From Puffinus mauretanicus (lineage: Eukaryota > Chordata > Aves > Procellariiformes > Procellariidae): a DNA stretch of 64,000 nt. Below, piece after piece: positions 38,701 through 52,667 of the stretch. Each line of letters starts with the position of its first letter. The first letter of the stretch is position 1. The DNA is taken from contig JAJKFH010003650.1 in NCBI GenBank assembly GCA_023333565.1, forward strand, positions 310,001 to 374,000, read 5' to 3'. Made by a program: the position numbers and the translations under genes. The notes under the pieces were generated by a model. That model searched no databases and was not told the DNA's origin. It saw only the letters and a program-made list of their open reading frames with translations.

Positions 38701-39840
38701 ATCATAAAAAGAAATATGATTCATAGGAGTCAGACTGAATGTTGTTATAATGTCTACTACATTTTCCATAACATTTTCTATAGGCATTTCATGATTCTGC
38801 CCTCGTGTACATGATTTCATGACCCAGATCTGAATTCAGAATATGGTATATTTTACAAATTTTGTAACTATTTTATAATTTCCTCCATCACATAAAGGTG
38901 AACTGGTCAATGAAGTATAAACTGCAACCTGCTTTATAGGTGCAAGCAATCATGTCCTATATTCCTTGCTTAGGCACAAGCGACCAGAAATTTGTTGTAG
39001 TCCAGGAAATTAACATTTATATATATGTTAATATAGACAGAACTACACACATACTCAATTTGAAAACTTTGATTATGTAAGTCAAAATCTTTATGAACAT
39101 AACTCAAAAACATAACTTCTTGTATGAAACTAGACTGGCAGCATAGAATTGTTAATTATGATATAGAAGAGACAAAGTATTTAAGAAATAGCATGACATA
39201 ACTAATAAAATGGTAAAAGGATATGAATCTCAGGAGTTATTGCAGAAGTGTTTAACACTTCACTGTTAAGTGAAATTTAAAAGTTTTAATGGGCATTGAT
39301 ACTATTAAGAAAACTATATAAGAAACACTTCAAACCATTAATACATATTCTGAAGATATGATGCAGACATGATATAATGCAGATGTGAAAGTTTTGGGAA
39401 TTCTGAAACAAGAGGGAAAAAAAGCCTAAAGTTTGCGAAAAATAAAAGGGCAAATGAGATAAACCAATTACATTGACATTAATGAGACAAAATTGTGGGA
39501 AAGCAGCTATCAAAGTAATCATGAAATCATTAAAGTGTAATATAACATAAACACATAATTTGTTACAACAAATTGCTAATATTTTGTTCTGAAGAGATTT
39601 AATTAATCATATATAAATTGAACTAACATTAAATATATTTAGGCTCTCCCACAGCTACATATTAAGCAGCAGGTCCAATGGAAACCCTGCCCTTCCACAA
39701 AAACTTACAAATGTAGCTTGTACAACCATCCCACGCCATGTTCAGTGCTGGGAAGTGGAAAGCCCCAGATCATCCGTTGCATATGTCTGGGTTCCAGCCC
39801 AAGATGCCTTCCTCTCCTTCTCACTACAGGGGACATAGGA
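32737..39840. other. AT-rich non-coding stretch
   Basis: I recognise no gene or mobile element. It holds a purine-rich A-run pair at 34738-34762 and an A17 tract at 38279-38295. A splice-like minus-strand microsegment (35031-35049, 19 bp, strong AG and GT signals, contains a CpG) is noted but not called. Confidence 0.4.
38279..38295. repeat. A17 homopolymer
   Basis: An uninterrupted A-run follows GGGGAGGGGGAAG, giving a purine-only stretch of over 30 bases on the plus strand. Confidence 0.9.
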
Positions 39841-39960
39841 TGTAAACCCTGGCTTTGATTTCCAATGTCAATGGCAAAACTATTAGTATTACAGCACCTA
39901 ACTGCAGGGCAGCTGTGTAGATCTAGCCCTTGGTCACACATGACATTGTAATTAAAAGAA
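39841..39960. other. Possible ancient amniote repeat remnant
   Basis: The phrase TTCCAATGTCAATGGCAAAAC, followed by GCAGGGCAGCTGTG and TCTAGCCCTTGGTCACAC, resembles the 'GTCAATGGCAAAACTCCCATTGA' text common in old reptile and bird repeats. The segment is less AT-rich than its surroundings. I cannot name a family, and the resemblance is from memory only. Confidence 0.25.
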
Positions 39961-40010
39961 AAACCAGTAGATTCCAGTAGTTGGTCCATGATTTCAAAAC
40001 CAGTACTTAC

Positions 40011-40069
40011 CCGACTTACAGCACCTATAGCCCAGCGCAAGCTTCCCTTCTGGTTTTCATATTCATCTT
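40011..40069 (-). CDS. Candidate 59-bp internal exon, unidentified gene
   Basis: On the minus strand a good acceptor (TTTGCTCATTCTTTAG) precedes 59 bases ending at a near-perfect donor (CGG|GTAAGTACT). One frame is open: 2 bases, then 19 codons reading DEYENQKGSLRWAIGAVSR; the other two frames have stops. The segment is GC-richer than its surroundings and keeps CpG sites, unlike most of this window. Its start phase fits the end phase of the candidate exon at 44018-44152. I recognise no protein family. The ORF continues into the intron. Chance remains a serious alternative. Confidence 0.28.
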
Positions 40070-42455
40070 CTAAAGAATGAGCAAACAGTAGTCTGAATTT
40101 ACACCATGATGAGCAAAACTCCTTTCTGCTACACTTACAGGCAGGCTATTCTAGCAACCCCAGAAATAAATTGAGAACCACAGAAACAAATTACCTATTT
40201 GGTGTGTTATAATTTAAATATATTTCTCTGACTTCTCAATAAAGAATTTCTACGGGTAATGAAGAGAAGATATGAAGTATCCTATTTCTGTATAAGAATT
40301 ATTCCCTTTATTTCCAATGTTTTGATGATAAAATTTTCTATTCAAACTACTGTAAGAGTGCATTAGCAATCTCATTGACCTGTATTTTCTGTTTATTACA
40401 CATAGCCTTCCATCAAGAGCACTGAACTACTGAAGTGGTACTCAGCAACATAATTTTATCTGTTTTATTCAGTCTGTGATTAGGCTACAGTCCTTTATTA
40501 AATGGAAATTCTTGTAAAGTACAGATATGGAACTGAGAAAAACCATGTTATAAACTATATTGGATGTTAGGAAATGAAAGTGGCAGACACTAGACTTTGG
40601 ACTAGACTAACAAAACACTGAATTGTGCAAAACTACTGTGCTCTGAAGCCTTCTTTAAGATTAAAACTTTGAAGAAAACCTATATATAAATACATGGATC
40701 AAAATAGGTGTCACAGCTGATGCAACTGAAAGGAAAGCTTAAAATTCATGAAACTGTATTATAATAGATTATGTAACATTAATCCTTAGTTACTGAGACA
40801 AGGATAAAGTATAATTAAGAATATGATTACTAGAGATTACTTCCATGCAAAACATACAATAGCCTGTATTAATCATACTCACGAATATGAGTGTTTGCAT
40901 ATTCTTCGTCCCTAACAAAAATACTTTTAAACTTAAATAATTAATAACATAGGCTACCTCTGAAACTTAAAAATAAAAAAGTAAAGCTACAAAACCCTAA
41001 TTAAAGCAGAAGACACTGCTTTTTTTTTGACCACAAATGCCCCTACTTCTCTTCGTCCTTACCTAGCACCCCAAATCTCAGTTTTTTTAAATTACAGAAT
41101 CCAGCTCTAGATATTACTGTGAAATGAGCTAACCAGTAATTAACCTCTTAAAACTCTTTGTAACACATTAAATCCTACACAGAGGATTAAAAGTCAAATC
41201 CTGGACTAATTTTTTCTTCACTCAAATGAGTTACATCAGTATGAAAGTTCACAAGTAGAAATATCATGCAACTGAACGTTTTAAAATTTTCACAACTGAG
41301 ATGGTTAATCATAAAAGCAGAACTAATCAGTAGTAACTTTTAGCAGCCTAAGTAATTTTAAAATTGGTATACAGAGTATGAACTAGGAACATTCTTTAAA
41401 CTTAAGCATGCATGCTGCCGGAATTTAAAATTTAACATATGATACTGATTGTGTCAGAAATTGCTTGCTATTAACTCCTGTGTTTTGCATAAGAATGATA
41501 TGAGATTCACATTACAGCTAATAATTCAACAGAAAAATCTGGTGGAAGACATTCGCCAGGTAAATCAGAATTATAAAAAAACAAATCAGTTCAGATATGT
41601 TAATATTCACTGCATAATTTCAGGTCTTGATTCAAATATAAAAGAATATGGCCTGCCTTTTTTTTTTTTTAGGGAAAAAGGGAGAAATGCACCTGCTCAT
41701 CCAGAGAAAACATGCAAACTTAGTGTAAAAGCTATCTTGCTTTTTCTATGCACATCTGTGCATCATACTAAATTTATTCTCAGGAATGTCCATGTTTTCA
41801 CTGATCATTAATTTCTCTTCCAAGCAATTCCATCTAACTCCTTCTCTGACTAATTTCCCATTTCATAGTTAAATTCAATCTTGCATATTTAACTTGAACC
41901 TCAATACCATTAATATGAACTTCAATACTTAGGGACCTTCATGGTGGTACAGTTTGCTATCAAAGTTCAGTTCAGTTGCTTCATGCACTCTTTGTTGATT
42001 TGATGGTCTTCCACTGCAGCCTCTGTAAGTAACACTTTCTAGAGCTTCCAGCCAGAAAACATCATCTTATGATGAAAGATTGAAGCTGACCAGAATTTCT
42101 GCTTTTGTAGCACAACATGAAGCCATCAGCTGTTTAAGAAACTGCTCAATGTTATAGCTTCTTCCAGACTTCCACAAGTGCCTCTAACATAGAGTGTTAA
42201 GCTTTTTAAAATGCTCAGTTCCAGCTCCTCTCAGATTTCATTATAGGCTGGCTTAAACCTCACAGTTATTAGCACCAGTCCTTGAGCATAGAAGAACGTT
42301 CTACCGGAAGACTACACTACTTATGCAGGGTCCGGTACAGCAAAGAGCTTCAGCTTAACCTCTGCAATAAGTACATGGCAATGCTTCTAGTAAAAAAGCT
42401 TCTGAAGCCTACGATAAGCCAGTGTGGTTAAAAAAACCCAATCAAACAAAAAAAA

Positions 42456-42490
42456 CCCCAACCCATCCCTACCCCCCAAAAACCCACCCC
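42456..42490 (-). promoter_or_regulatory. G-quadruplex-type motif (minus strand)
   Basis: The minus strand has six G-runs of 3-6 bases within 35 bp, separated by loops of 1-5 bases (order G4, G3, G6, G3, G3, G4). This satisfies the usual four-run quadruplex pattern. It lies inside a longer A/C-rich block (about 42425-42510). No gene start is recognised nearby, so a regulatory role is unproven. Confidence 0.6.
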
Positions 42491-43561
42491 AACACAAAAA
42501 ACCTCCAGAAAAGTGCTGGTATTACAGGAAAGAAGCCAGGTATAATGTAAAATTCTCTGCGCGAGTACTGTATGCCAAACTTTTAGTAACATTTTCAAAA
42601 TGATTCAAGCAAATTTGCTTTGTTTTTGAGGCTGCAATAAATTCCATTTAAGACAACATTAATGCAATTGTTGAAAATTGTGAAGAAAACAAGTCCAACA
42701 ACTTTCCACAACTTGGTAGAGGATGTATCTTTTGTTGGAGATAGCTTCTAACATGCAACCAACTGGAAAAGTAGAACACTTCCTATAATTAGTATTTATT
42801 CCGTAACCTATGTAAGTATTCCTCATTAGAGGATTCATCATCACTGTCTTTGCTCATGGACTTCTATATGTTGTTTAGTGTTGCTAGCACCTTCTAGAGA
42901 AACAGACTGTGTACGTAAGCCACCCTGTGATATCTGTGTATCTGACTCATGCAGATGGTACTAAGAGAGAAATTTCTTCCATTGGCTTGAAATTGCAATA
43001 TATGCCATTTGCTCTATCAATAACGAATCAAATATTTATTTTATTAAACTGTGCTATTGTCAATAGCAGTACATAGAAAATAGTCCTCCAGAAGTTTTCT
43101 AAAGCAATACATTTTTCTTGTGATACATTTTTCAAGCTTGCTACTTGGTTCTGATTTGCCTTGGAGTGGCAAAATGAATCAGAACTCACATCCTGACTGC
43201 ACAAAAAAACCAGCATTTCTCATACCATTTTTTTTTTTACTGGATGCGTTGATGTAGCCATCATCAGACAGGGCATGTTTTCTAATTCATACTAAAACCG
43301 CATAAAAAAGAACCATAAGTCACAGACCAGACTAGATGTTTTGCTTGAAAGAGCCAGACCAGCGTATCATATCGGCAGAACAAGAAACAATCACAGAAAC
43401 AATCAACAATACAACTGATAGCCAAGAGATTTGCAGAAGTCCTCTGCACAGATTACATGGATCTAAGGTGTGATCTCTGTTTACATACGCTTCTGGCTCC
43501 ACCACTGGGATCACGGTTTACATGGGAACTGGGCTGTTACCAGCTTTCAGCTGCCACCTAC

Positions 43562-43640
43562 CTCCCACCGTTCGCAGTATCTGCTAGAACTTCAGCAATG
43601 CAATGAATACGGGCATTGAAAATATAAAATGTTTGTGTAA
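43562..43640 (-). other. CpG-containing, coding-like segment
   Basis: The minus strand reads an open frame with the residues FNARIHCIAEVLADTANGG and then a GT (GGGAG|GTAGGTGG), within a patch with several CpG sites (43490-43680). There is no convincing acceptor upstream: the preceding AGs lack a pyrimidine tract. It could be a decayed exon, a fragment of an old repeat, or chance. I do not recognise the sequence. Confidence 0.15.
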
Positions 43641-44017
43641 TAGTAACTCACCCGCCTGAACTAGATAAGTGAATAGAGTTTATATTGCCTAAAACTACAT
43701 CCACTCATTTACCTGACTTACAGAGATCCGATATAAGCCAGATCCATACTGACATACTAAACTAGAAAACATCTTTTAAACTAAATATAGTTTGCCGTCT
43801 CTTGTTGACATCTTTCAATCCAGACAAGTAAAATTCTGAAAATTTTACTGAAAAATTAAAGTTACAGGCAAACCCACCATTTTGACACATTAGATCCCCA
43901 CTGTGGGCACTGGCAAGGAGAATTCTCTGGCTACCAGTCACACCACATAAAAAACACAGACCAAAACTGTTACGAAAAGAAAAATCTATAGCAAAAATCC
44001 AAGTCTGGGTTACATAC

Positions 44018-44152
44018 CTAGCAACTTTCCTAAGCCTTTCTTCATGACTCTGAGCTGGTTGATAGAAGGCCATACATCGACAGCAGTAGCAAAAGCCTCT
44101 CGCAGTATGCTAAGTCCTTCAGTCTTTCCAGTTTTTTTTGTACAACCACAAC
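44018..44152 (-). CDS. Candidate 135-bp exon, unidentified gene
   Basis: The minus-strand segment ends at a good donor (TTGCTAG|GTATGTAA). The best acceptor is ACTACAG at 44153, which has only a weak pyrimidine tract. One frame is open: 2 bases, 44 codons, 1 base. It includes TGKTEGLSILREAFATAV and NQLRVMKKGLGKLL. The neighbouring frames contain stops. The trailing single base joins in phase to the 2-base start of the candidate exon at 40011-40069. CpGs are retained. No domain is recognised. Weak points are the poor acceptor and the fact that 44 open codons are not rare by chance. Confidence 0.2.
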
Positions 44153-47100
44153 CTGTAGTTCCTAACCTTTATTCAGAATTTACACAGAGGCAAAAATGCT
44201 TTGATCACTTTAAAACACAATACGTAATAAATGCAACTCCAAAGTTGAGTTTGTGTAACTAAAGATGACATTTCTTCAGGAAATACATTTATGGTTTTTG
44301 TCACGATCTACAGCAAGAATTAATTGTGACTGTTTATGTAGGAGTGCAGAAGACAGAGAATTGCCCATCAATCGTTTCCTTGTACATTCTCCCTTGTTGA
44401 GGCAGAATTACAGATCGTAGATGAACCAATTATCTTGCCTCAAATCCTTTCCATCATCATAAACAACAAAGCACAACTATTTTTCTTGCTTGTTGAATTT
44501 TTGTTTCTTATGTATATCAAAAGACTCTTGACAGTATGTGTTCTAGAGAAACAAAAATGAAAAAAAAAATCATCATTCCTGCCTAAGGGTCATAACCGCT
44601 ACTTTCAAAGCTTTCTGCAGACAGATCTGAATGGTATCAACTTCTACTTTAAAGCTAAAAAAGGACAATATTTAATTTCTCTTTACAAAAATGTTGGCTG
44701 AAATCAAGCATCATCTCAGTAATATTACAAGGTTTCCAGTGACATTAGTTCTCTGTTTTGTTCCGATAACATAAGCTTTGCAACCTTCCTAAAGTGTACT
44801 TCAAAATTCTTAATAACAGTTCTACTGTGAGAGTGCTTACCTTTTGAAGATCTTAATTCTAATGTGAAAACTAAATGCTCTCCTACTTTTGAAACTGAAG
44901 TGGCAATCTCTGTCAAGCTCTACTATTCTGAAATCCAATGTATTGAAAAAAGAATAATAAAAAACGTAGATAAATTATATAGAATTTACTAAGAGCTCAG
45001 AAATATTTAATTTACAAATTAATCAAAGCCACGTAACCAAACTACCATTTAAGTAATTTGGAAAAGTTAATATGTATTTTCTTTCATTGATAGTTAAAAA
45101 AGTCCTTTCTTATTCAACTACAATTCATATATTTTCCAAAAGCCCTCCGTAAATTTAAAACAAGCGCAAAAAAAAGGTAACCCAACCTGTACCACAACAG
45201 GTAAAAAACCCCACCACAAGAACAGTTAAAGAAAGTGCCATCCAAAAACCATAGAATCAATTTTATTTTAATCCAGAGTATATTTTTTAAAATCCAGCAG
45301 TTAAAGAGAGGTGCAATAACTGGTTTGAAAGGACAGTGTGTGAAAAGAATATAAATGTTATTTTAGATTCCATTTTGCCCATAATTAGAGACATGGATTA
45401 AATGAAAGTCAGTCTTTTTAATTCAGCAGAGATCAAAAAGAACTTTTACTTCCACTTTTTGGATTCAGTAAATAAAACATTTACACAACTCTAAGACAGC
45501 ACAAGACAAATTATTTTTCCCTGCTCACCTATGTAAGTGTGCCATGAATTACAAAGAGAAAGTATTTATAAGTGTACACACCCCCTTACTGTTCTAATAA
45601 GTTTGGGATTTTAGTACTAATTATTGATAATGATACCCGGGCCTTCAGGAGCATTACTATCTGGAGACTTAAATTTTATAATGGTTTCTCTTTTAAAATA
45701 CGTTAGCATAAAAAGAGATTAGTTCCGAGACTAATTTATATGGGTACTGTTTTCAACTGTTAGCACTCATGTCAGAAAACAGCTATTCACACAGCAGCTG
45801 TCACAAATAAACATTAGAGTAATTTTCTGTTGTGAATGGTCTACAAGTGGAAACAAATGTTACTGGATCCTAATAATTTCAAACTTTTGATCATATTGCC
45901 AATCTCAAATTTAGAAAATAACTAGTAAAATCACAAAAATGAGACTTTTTCTAAAAATAAATTGGTATTACCTGACTAGATCTTTAAAAAAAGTATCAAG
46001 AAGACATTGTGGAAATTAGTTTTAGTGCAGGCTTATGTTCAGGCACAGGTGACACAGCAACAAAAAGAGTATGCCACAGTCTAGAAATGGAATGAGCTTC
46101 CTTCAGTGCACGAAAAAAAGGTTAGGTTTGTATTTCCTTTACTAAATTTCTGCTGAAAGAAGAATGTGCGGGTTCCTAGAAAACCATAGTAAGTAGGAAA
46201 AATGGAAAATTCCCAAATTCCATATAGAAATCCATGGTAAAATACTGTCCTGGAGATCATTTTTGAAGACAGCCAGTTATTCTATTTGCTTTATGCTTTT
46301 CAGGTGTTCAAGATTTCCACAGATTTCTACATCCATTGTAAAGTTCAAAGGTTGGTTGGTTTTAAATGAAACACATATTCTCCACAATTGTTTTACATAA
46401 GAAAACAAACAAACAACATTTAAAGACTGACAGCTTGTAAAACTAAAAGAAAATTCAATGTTTCCACTATGAACATTTTCTTAGCATTTCATATTTTTAC
46501 TTTACTAGAACCACCTACCTGCCTACTAATTCTGCAACACTGCCAAACAAACTAGGATTGCAGTTCAAGGATTATATTAATTCTATGCAAGAACAGACCC
46601 ACAATCAAAGGTAAATACATTCTCATGTTGTTAAAATTCTAGTGATATACATTGTTATAAACACTTAGACATTCTGGGATCACGCTAAATTCTCTTGCAA
46701 CAATAAACAAATCAAAGACAACTCTTTCTGTACCAAAAAGTAATTTCTGCAAAACCAGAAAACTACGGATTCTCTGGCAAACCAGCCAGAGATACGAAGC
46801 CTGGCGTCCTGGGTTGGGCAACTCTCAAGTGAAAAATCCAAACAAAAATAATCTCAAAAGAGCACAAGTGCTGAAGGATTCACATTCTCATCCACTCACT
46901 ATTACATTTCTGTCTTCCCTTATTTTACAGTAAAAACAAACTCTTCTACTGTCTTTTTCAACATAATACAGAAGCCTGTATTGACCAAATATAATTGTCT
47001 TGCATGCTAATTTTTAGCAGCAGCAGGAACAGAGAGCACTTGCACTAAGTCTTATAAAGTTATGAATAGCAATATGTTAAGCACAACAGAATTGTTCAGA

Positions 47101-47589
47101 CTTTTGACTTTTAAGGATGTATCATCCATTCTTTCCTACCATGAAGGTCACTCTCCGGGAGGTAAATAAATCTGAAGTCTTAATTTCTCCAAGTTACTGT
47201 CTGTCTACTGAATCTATAGAAGTTTTAGTGAAAATATTACAAAACATACCTAAGAATATTAGATGAAGCATTTTTGTATGCTAAGTGATCAGCAACTAAA
47301 TAGTGAACAACTGGAAATTATCCTGACTAAATATTCATGTTAGTACATAAGTGAACTGAATCATGACATTTACTGTTTTCAAGTAGAGGGATTTTTACAG
47401 TTATTTTGACATTAAATTCTGAAAACATCAAATGGTGTTTTGCTTACAAATGTGATATTCTATATTCTTATTCCAGTTTGCATTGCCTAACATACTCAGT
47501 TACAATCAAAATATTCCTGCCATTATTTTTTAAAATAATTGATTTTGACTAATCTACTGTAAAACACATCTATAGAAGTATTTAAAAAC

Positions 47590-47622
47590 AAAAAAAAAAA
47601 AAAAAAGAAAAAAAGAAAAAAA
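47590..47622. repeat. A-rich simple tract (A17 plus GAAAA units)
   Basis: Seventeen A followed by G-interrupted A-runs. No element body is attached on either side. Confidence 0.9.
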
Positions 47623-50199
47623 GGACATGCTTCTATCTAGTAGGTTACAAATGCTCTAAGGATGTTAAAATGCTTCTTAGCAATGTGACTTAGGACAAAT
47701 GGCAGTAGTACCATACACTTGAAATTACATAAATACATAAAATGAATTAAACATGCCTAAGCTACAGAAAATTAGGCAGTGATGTATTTGAGAAGTCAAC
47801 CTCATTACTACCGCTAATTTTTGAACAAATCATTCCACATATTTCAACAGAGCATTTACACATAAGGCTTCTAATGATAATTTATATATTACACTGTAAT
47901 GTATTTACTGGCCTAACTGATTGGGAAAATTAAGTCTCTTCCTCGAAGTATTTTTTTAAATAATGCATTTTTACCGCATTATAAAAAAAGTGAAGCATTT
48001 AGCAGATGATAGTATCATGTTGTAGCTTAATGTTAGCCAAACAGAAACCATTCACAGATACTAACTTCATACACATTTTATACGTATTTCTTTATGTTTA
48101 GTTATACCCAAAGTCCTTGAAATAGCTGGGATTTGCCTTCCCATGTGCTCTTAAGAAAGTGGTAAAAATATGAACCATAATAAGAAAAATATCCTCCAGA
48201 CACTCAGCTAAATTTTGCTCCAAAAGTTCACAAGAAAAACAAAAAAAAAGTACAAAATAATGAGAAAAACCTTAATCTTATGCATGAAGTTTTTCCCGTT
48301 TCCCTGCTGATTTTTGGAATGCTCCTTCAGACAGATAAGGTAGAAAGATGACAAAACAAACACATTATTTCTTCCACATCTTTTCCAGACTTTGGGTCTA
48401 TATTTTTCCTTCTTATCACCTGCAATTTCACAATCATAAGACTTCTCTGAAAAGCCTGGACACTGTGCTCCAATGAAGTGGGTGACATCTTCATTGCAAA
48501 TTCTGAAATTTTCTTTTTAATTCCACAAAACTTTACATTTTTTCTATTTGCTTAAAAAAAAAACCCAAAAAACCCCACCAACTACAATAAAAAAGCTGCA
48601 TGTTGGAATGTCTAATTCTTGATATTATTTATCTCTTGCATTTAACTCTTCCATATATTTTGAATTTTTTCTTTTATTATTAACATTTCATTTATAAAAA
48701 TATATTTTGTCAACAACACTTCCAAACACAAAAGTTTCAGAATTTTTAGAGTATCACAATGAATTATAAAAAACCTGAGATATCAGATTTTTAAAAAATC
48801 CTCGCCAGTGTAGTTAAGTGAATATTTTAAATTTAGCAACAGTAACAGTTAGGCATCATCACCTACCGCTGGCTTTATTAGAGCTATAAAATCTGTGATT
48901 GTTTAAATGAAAAGGCTATCAGAAGCTGCCAGATTGAAACTAATGAGCAAAAACGTAATAAGGTAAGGTTATATAAATGAGCTTGAGGACACAAAACATG
49001 TTTGCACCTTTTTTCTTTTTTCCTTTTGGAAAGTGCGGGTTTTTTATATCCTTCCTGTTCATAGCTTCAGCACTACTCATGCAAAGACTTGCACAGTTGG
49101 AGCTGGGTCTTTATTCTGACAGGACTAACAGTGTGAAGAAGATTCCTTTTTCTATGTTTCATTATATCACTAAACCATTTCAACAAAACAGCACTTGAAG
49201 CACCTGAAAAACACCAGCTTTCTTCAAATTTACTGGCATACTGAAAACCTCACCCTTTCTGCTGCTGAGCTGAATATTAATGCAAGTTAATTGCTTAAGT
49301 ACTTTTTAGACATTTTAGATTGTAGCTCTAACGTTATTACTTTTAATATTATTAAGAAGTCTTCCAGCAAAATCGGCAACAATAAATAACATCTAATTGC
49401 AAAGTATTTTAAAAAGTCAGGCATATATTTATGCAATTAAAAATGCATGCAAATATACAAAACTACGTGTGAATACATTTTCTGGATGTATTGCAGTCCA
49501 GTTAATTGGACTTAGACAAAGGGGCTCTAAATTCCAGAGGTTAACTGAATAATCTTAAACATACCTTCACTTCAGTCTTTCAATTTTCCATCCAGAAAAT
49601 ATTTACCTCCTTAACAAAATGCTAGAAAATCTACTGAGAAACTGCTAGCTAGGATCTGCAGTGTTATTCACAGAATCAAACGTGTTTTCATCCAGATGAA
49701 AGATACCATTTTACAGTGTTCCCATACCCTTTTCCATCAGAAACTGGAATAACAAAATTGGATAAATGTATGACAACTTAAAATTATATAATTTTCAATG
49801 AATAGCATAAAATGAATGGCATCTAAACATAGATAAATAATGTATATGGTAGCCTGCAAATCTCAAACTGACAAAGTAATTAAAGATTATTTGGGGTTTT
49901 CATAGGATTTTCATAAATTTCCATAAGGAAACTACTGTTTGATGTAATTTTAGGAACAGAGACAAAATTCACAGCATTCATTTTCACCTACTTGCAGTCT
50001 GCCTACAAAAAGTATTCAAAAAAGCAAACTGTGTTCAGTGAAACTATTTATTGGGGGTGAAAAACAGTAAATATGGCTATTAAATTGAATAAGTGAAAAG
50101 CTGATTTTTTAATTTCCTTATAAATTCTTATTCTGTGAAGTTTAACAAAAATATGTGGGTTTATGTCATCATATTATGCCAATGGGGGGAGGCACAACA

Positions 50200-50243
50200 C
50201 CCCAAAACCCCCATCAAAAATCCTCCCCCTACACCCCCAACCC
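50200..50243 (-). promoter_or_regulatory. G-quadruplex-type motif (minus strand)
   Basis: Minus-strand G-runs of 3, 5, 5, 5 and 4 bases with loops of 2, 4, 12 and 4. The long loop makes it a weaker quadruplex candidate than the one at 42456-42490. A G6 run on the opposite strand lies just to the left (50184-50189). Confidence 0.45.
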
Positions 50244-52667
50244 AAGATTATCAGGCCCTCTCATTGTCTGTTTTGTATTTGTCATATGTGTAAATGGTAT
50301 TGGTCCTAACTATAAAATTTAAAGTTTGTTCCATTCTCACAACGAATGACTAAAACCTTAAAGTACAGATTAAATAATGCTTCCATTTAGTACAGACCTG
50401 GAATAACACGCTAACTGACTCAGGGTATGTCTCCCACACACACACCTCCATCACTTTTATGAAGCAATATGCATTGCTTATGAGACTTAAATTCTATTTC
50501 AAATTTATGAGTCTAGTTTCAGTTTCAACCTTTGGTACCTTTTATTCATATTTTCTACATCTTAGCCACTTTGCACCTATTATAATGTCAATGTTGGGAA
50601 ACTCATGGTCTTAATCAATGACAAAAATATTGTATTTTCTTCTTTCTCTGTAAGCAGGAACACACTTCTATCAAATTCAGCTTTTTTCACCCACCTGAAG
50701 GGGATTCATAGTGTAACAAGGGTTTAGTTCCTTGTTGCACAAAACCAGTAGGAATGCCAATAGGGTGAAGCAGCACTGTATTTTACCACTCACAAATTTG
50801 TGACTAGCACTGACAAAGCACTTGCACTGCATAGCAATGTATCTAGCCACTACAACATTGGAAAAAGTAGTTTTATATGTGAAAGGGTTGTATCTTAGAG
50901 TAAAGAAGAGAAAAAGAAAGAGCATATAGAAACATTTCCACAAAATTTCTTCCCTTGTCCCACCAATTCCATAACTGATCTAATTCATTATTTATATCTT
51001 CTTACTCACTGGAGCACCTTTTCTTCCCCACTGAGTCAGCCTTAATTTTCCATCTACCCATTAAGGCAATTACTAGATTTTCAAAGCAGGAAACAGCTTT
51101 CATTTCCACAGACCCCTATGTCTTACACGTGCTCCCAACCATCTATTACTTCTCCCTGCTCTTTACAAGACAAAACTATTTCTAGTCTAATCTTAGTGGT
51201 AGAAAATTGATGTCCATTACTATCTTGACTACAACTCACTGAAAGTACCCTTAAAGCAGTGTAAAACAAAATCTGTATATTCTGAAGAACTTGCAAACTG
51301 ACAACAATAAAAAAGACACAATGTGCTAGGACACACAAGGTATTTAATTATTATTTCATGTATTTCAAAAAAATGAAATAAATAAGCTTTTGAATCTAGA
51401 ACTAGGATTGGAATGAACCGAAAGAACATTCTGTATGCCAGAAAAATCATTAAAAAAAACCCCACCAATCAAACCAAACCCCTCACAAACTGAGTTTGAG
51501 GCATTCAACTGGTATTATTGGAATGTGAAGGTGGAAGACAATCTTAACAGTAAGAGCAAGTATACAGATTGATGATTAATTGAAGCTAAACAGTATTTCA
51601 CCTGAATGCATTTGTTGCATGATTAAATGAGACACAGCAGAAAAGGCTGGAGGGTAGGGAAATTTGTGGAATGATTAAAAATTTATTATTTACTATGAAG
51701 AAAAGGTTAGCAGCCTATTGCTACACGGTGGAAAAGAACATAACACACATATGAAATAATCATGGCTGTTAATGAGGTTGTTAAAACAATAAAAGATGGA
51801 ATTTTTGCTAAACATTTTTTTGGGGAAGAGACAGGAGAAAGCACATTAAATGTAGCAGATTTTGGAAGTGTTCTGTCTGCAGGGCAGAGACACAAGGTGA
51901 CATTCTGAATAGCATTATTAATGTAGTTTCTTGTTGCTCTCTATGCTACTTACATAAGACTCCTGCGCTTAAAAAAACAGAACTCTGACTTACAGGGCAT
52001 CTATTGCTGGTAATGACAACATTCCCAAAACTTCACCTGAACAAGACATTAATACCCTATGGAAAGCTGCAGCAGCCAGTTACTATATCCAAGCAGATTT
52101 TTTCCAAAGAAGTTTAAGAAACCTTAGTTGCAAGGATCACTTTTACTAAGACTCATTAACATGAGCAATTGAAGTTTGGTCATAGTAAGAACTTCAGTGT
52201 CTCTAAATTTAGAGTTATTTGAAATCAGTTCAGTTAAACTGATGGCTTCCATTTAAAGATAAAGCTTCCATTTTTATAATTACTTGCCCCTTGTAAATGC
52301 TGTCCTTGCCCCGGTTTCATCCTCACAGAACCGGCAAAAGGTTTTTGGTTTGTTTTTTTTTTTTTTCCTTTGGAGGCTCTGAAGGTTTCATTTTTATTGT
52401 AAAAGTCAAATGAAAGTAGGGCTTCAATACTGCCTCAAAAAGCCTTTTGTCTTACTCTAACCTATTCACAAATCTCTAGCTGTCTATCTAGTTATGCCCT
52501 CCCTAGAACTATTACGAAATTAATTTCTCTATAAATGCAAGCTTTCTTCACAAGATCTTTTACAACTTTATTTTTCCTCTACCTCTTATTTTTACCTGCA
52601 TCTGTTCTCTAATCAGTCCTTCCCATGGTTTTCATTCTTCACAACTTTTGTTAGTCATCTTTTGAAA

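Noticed and set aside
45240..45270. ACCATAGAATCAA as a CR1 tail
   Set aside because: Only a dozen matching bases, and no CR1 3' UTR text beside it.
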